Assembly (NCBI GenBank): GCA_038212445.1
Contig: JBBQUM010000010.1
Span: 1-64,000 of the forward strand
Reading direction: 5' to 3'
DNA from: TMP-7 sp038212445
GTDB taxonomy: Bacteria; Acidobacteriota; Terriglobia; Bryobacterales; Bryobacteraceae
Length of the DNA: 64,000 bases
In this document: piece after piece, positions 61,644-64,000 of the stretch
How the letters are laid out: the number at the start of each line of letters is the position of its first letter
Position numbering within the stretch: position 1 is the stretch's first letter
The notes under the pieces: model-generated
Seen by the model: only the letters and a program-made list of their open reading frames with translations
The model's database searches: none
What the model was told of the DNA's origin: nothing
Made by a program: the position numbers and the translations under genes

Positions 61644-63397
61644 GGATTCCCATTGTTTCTCTAGTCTGCCTGGCTCTGCTTGCAACATTATCCTGCGCCC
61701 GGCGCGGACCCGATTCGCTCACGCGGCTCGCGGTGCTGCCATTCGAGAACCTCACTGGCGATACTTCACTCGACTGGGCCGGCGCTGCCGTCTCCGGCAT
61801 TATTAGCAGTGAGCTGAGCGCGTCCACACGGAAATCCGTAGCGGCCATAACCACTACGCGAGATGCGCAGCTGGCTGCGGCGGGTCAAATCATGCGCGGA
61901 TACTTCGAAAGGCGGGGAGCCGAGCTTCGTTTCTTTGCCGCGGTTGAGGATAGTGCCACGCACAGAACCGTCCAACAGCTGGTAGCGTCGGCCGGTGTTG
62001 CCGGACTGGCTGGCGCCGCTGATTCAATGGCGCGGCAAACTGGTGAACGGCTACGTCCTTTCTCGACACAGAATCCGGTGGCGGTTCAAGCTTGGGGAGA
62101 ATCTCTCGCGTCTCATGACGGGGCCGCACGTGCTGCCGCCCTGAAGCGCGCAATTCAGGCCGATCCGAAGTTCGGGACGGCTTATGGTCAACTGGTCCAG
62201 CTCGAAACAGCCACTGGTAATCGCGAAGGCGCGATGCAGGTAATGGAGCAAGCGCGACCGCGATTGGCGACGTTCGACGATCTCGACCGCGCACGGCTTG
62301 AATTACTTGACGCTGAGCTTTCGAATCGGCCTGAGGAGCGTCGCCGTGCGTTGGTGGCGATATCCCGTTTAGTGACTACCGACAGCGCTCCCTTGCAGCG
62401 ACTCGCTGACATCGAAATGCAGCGCCGGGACTTCCATGCGGCGGCCGAATTCCTCAAAAACGCCCTGGCTCTGAAAACCGACGACGTGACCGTGTTGAAC
62501 ACGCTGGGATACGCCGAGGCCAATGCTGGAAACCTGGCCGAATCGAGGACGGCACTGGAACGCTATCGGAGCCTGCAGCCGGATCAGCCCAATCCGCTCG
62601 ATTCGCTCGGGGAAACCTCTTTCATTCTGGGGCAGTTTGAAGAGGCCGAGAAATATTTCCTACAAGCTCAATCGATCAGCCCAGGTTTTCTAGGCGGCAT
62701 CGAACTGGCGAAAGCCGGACAGGCGCGCCTGATGCGGGGCGACGTCAAAGGCGCCGACGAGTTGTATCTGCGATACGTGGGTCCAATAGACGCTGCCCAT
62801 CCGCTAAATGGCATTCGAGTGGCTCAGTGGCAGTATCTGACCGGGCGTAGAAAAGAAGCCATAGATGCAATCGCCAAAACCGCAGGTCCTGCGGTCCCGT
62901 ACGCGGAGGCTCAACAGACGGTATGGGCCGTGGCTGCGAACAGTATGGATGTCGCCGAAGTAGCAGCGGCGGGGTGTGCGCCCAATCCCACCTTGTCGGC
63001 CTTATGCCGCGGGTTGCTCGGTTCACCGGCGTCGGTGCCGGGCGCGCTGGGCGAGACGATCCGCGTCTACCGCATGATCGGACATCGCGACTTCAAGGCT
63101 GCTCTCCCCGAATTGAAGCGGCTCTACGAGCGTGCCGACCCGCTAACCGACGGCGAGATCCGGACCCTGTATGCATGGGCGCTCGCCGAGACAGGCAATA
63201 TGACCGAAGCCGCAAAATTGGTTGAAGCCTACCCGCTCTTTATCGGCGCAAGCGGAGATGTGCTGCTCAAGCCCTTCATGTTTCCGCGATTCCTTGCAGT
63301 GCGTGCAGCCGTGCGGCAGCATCAGGGGAAAACCGACGAAGCTTCGAAGCTGTCGGCTTTATATCGCCAGTATGCAGGAGAGCCCGCCGGACGATGA
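61640..63397 (+). CDS. TPR lipoprotein with TolB-like start, apparent CTG initiator
   Basis: A 585-aa protein. The proposed N-terminus MRIPIVSLVCLALLATLSC is a lipoprotein signal, followed by LTRLAVLPFENLTGDTSLDW, the TolB-like/FlgO lead found also in the kinase at 36920. The rest is TPR-like (GYAEANAGNLAESRTALERY and others). The usual start choices in this frame leave only GTG 61733, which cuts the signal and the first strand of the TolB domain. A CTG at 61640 overlaps the upstream stop (CTGA) and has GAGGG just before. The stop overlaps the ABC gene (ATGA), so three genes are coupled. Confidence 0.75.
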   Translation: MRIPIVSLVCLALLATLSCARRGPDSLTRLAVLPFENLTGDTSLDWAGAAVSGIISSELSASTRKSVAAITTTRDAQLAAAGQIMRGYFERRGAELRFFAAVEDSATHRTVQQLVASAGVAGLAGAADSMARQTGERLRPFSTQNPVAVQAWGESLASHDGAARAAALKRAIQADPKFGTAYGQLVQLETATGNREGAMQVMEQARPRLATFDDLDRARLELLDAELSNRPEERRRALVAISRLVTTDSAPLQRLADIEMQRRDFHAAAEFLKNALALKTDDVTVLNTLGYAEANAGNLAESRTALERYRSLQPDQPNPLDSLGETSFILGQFEEAEKYFLQAQSISPGFLGGIELAKAGQARLMRGDVKGADELYLRYVGPIDAAHPLNGIRVAQWQYLTGRRKEAIDAIAKTAGPAVPYAEAQQTVWAVAANSMDVAEVAAAGCAPNPTLSALCRGLLGSPASVPGALGETIRVYRMIGHRDFKAALPELKRLYERADPLTDGEIRTLYAWALAETGNMTEAAKLVEAYPLFIGASGDVLLKPFMFPRFLAVRAAVRQHQGKTDEASKLSALYRQYAGEPAGR

Positions 63398-64000
63398 TCG
63401 CGTGCCGCAGTCTCACGCGTAAGTTCGGCGAGTTTACCGCGGTCGACTCCATCTCATTTGAAGTAGCAGACGGCTCGATTTGCGCATTCCTCGGTCCGAA
63501 CGGCGCCGGGAAGTCGACTACTGTAAAGATGCTCACGGGTTTGCTGAAGCCCACTAGCGGAGAGGCGCGTGTCCATGAGTTGGACGTCGTCAAGGATCTG
63601 TTGCAGCTCAAGCGAGTCTACGGTGTGCTGCCAGAGGATTTGGGGCTCTTCCACTCGCTGACAATCGGGGAGCATCTCGAAATGGCGGGGCCGATTTATG
63701 GGCTGTCCAAGAGCGAGACAAGGCAGCGATCGGAGGAATTACTCACTGCTCTTGGAATCGACAAGAGCCGGCACGTCTTCATCGACGAATGCTCGCACGG
63801 GATGAAGAAGAAGACCGCGCTGGCGCTGGCCCTGCTGCACAACCCCAAGGTCCTATTCCTCGACGAACCTTTCGAGGGTATTGATCCGGTCACCTCCAGG
63901 GTGATTTCGGATCTGTTGGTGGACCTTGCAGGCCGGGGAATTACGGTGTTCTTAACCGCGCACATCCTTTCCATTGCCGAGCGCCTGGCAACGCAGATCG
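63394..64000 (+). CDS. ABC transporter ATP-binding protein (cut by window end)
   Basis: At least 202 residues are encoded. Walker A is GPNGAGKST (about 35-43) and Walker B LFLDEPFEGIDP (about 152-163), with TAHIL as the switch histidine. The signature region is CSHGMKKKTALA, weaker than LSGGQ but normal for the CcmA/NatA-like export group. It starts in ATGA overlap with the lipoprotein gene, suggesting that lipoprotein and transporter act together. The permease should follow beyond the window. Confidence 0.9.
   Translation, partial: MIACRSLTRKFGEFTAVDSISFEVADGSICAFLGPNGAGKSTTVKMLTGLLKPTSGEARVHELDVVKDLLQLKRVYGVLPEDLGLFHSLTIGEHLEMAGPIYGLSKSETRQRSEELLTALGIDKSRHVFIDECSHGMKKKTALALALLHNPKVLFLDEPFEGIDPVTSRVISDLLVDLAGRGITVFLTAHILSIAERLATQI

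Noticed and set aside
61733..61735. GTG start for the TPR lipoprotein
   Set aside because: It would remove the signal peptide and the first strand of the TolB-like domain that the frame encodes upstream.

Overview
The window looks like a piece of an acidobacterial chromosome, probably of the Bryobacteraceae/Solibacter type. The evidence is the set of proteins characteristic of that phylum: a VWFA-related secreted protein, a PadR regulator followed by a long duplicated 'orphan' ABC permease, an ECF sigma factor translationally coupled to a membrane Ser/Thr kinase with TPRs, and several short secreted or lipid-anchored proteins. It is GC-rich and densely coded on both strands, with many start/stop overlaps (ATGA, GTGA, TGATG). 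Identifications rest on reading motifs only; no database search was possible.

Layout. 1-0.6 kb: 3' end of a 5S rRNA, its terminator, and a DUF669/SSB-tail-like protein. 0.65-6.1 kb: a five-gene minus-strand operon (degenerate M48 peptidase, acetylxylan-esterase-like hydrolase, GNAT, SDR epimerase, DapA-family aldolase). 6.2-10 kb: SIMPL protein, dipeptide epimerase, glycine/tyrosine-rich secreted protein, VWA protein. 10.22-13.96 kb: a 3.7 kb cargo-carrying IS1595-type (ISXO2-like) element with 24-bp perfect terminal inverted repeats and an 8-bp target duplication, which splits a small HELGH-motif gene. 14.3-17.8 kb: threonine synthase and a TolC-family protein. 18.2-24.4 kb: flagellar operon flgB-flgC-fliE-fliF-fliG-fliH-fliI-fliJ. 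24.4-27.1 kb: YdjC-like deacetylase, ribosomal protein bS21 with an apparent CTG start, OPA-type transporter. 27.2-32.7 kb: a frameshifted Ser/Thr kinase/beta-propeller pseudogene, then padR and the permease.

32.8-45 kb: aminoglycoside/choline-kinase-like phosphotransferase, DUF429 protein, soluble transhydrogenase, ECF sigma + kinase pair, aldo/keto reductase, Mfd and a lipoprotein. 45-53.5 kb: a cytochrome c/copper monooxygenase fusion, two FHA+GAF signalling proteins (a sigma-54 activator and a PP2C phosphatase), a C45-type hydrolase, a polytopic membrane protein and a Fur-family repressor. 53.5-64 kb: a plus-strand block with an MDR oxidoreductase, biotin carboxylase and biotin carrier, a DnaC-like ATPase, two small membrane proteins, a class A penicillin-binding protein, a TPR protein, a TPR lipoprotein whose best start is again CTG, and an ABC ATPase cut by the window end.

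The strongest candidate for something undescribed is the cargo of the IS1595-type element: a PIN-domain protein coupled to a 245-aa partner and a small helical protein, facing a membrane protein of unknown family. Other points of interest are the two CTG starts, the M48 protein that has lost its catalytic glutamate, and the decaying kinase gene.
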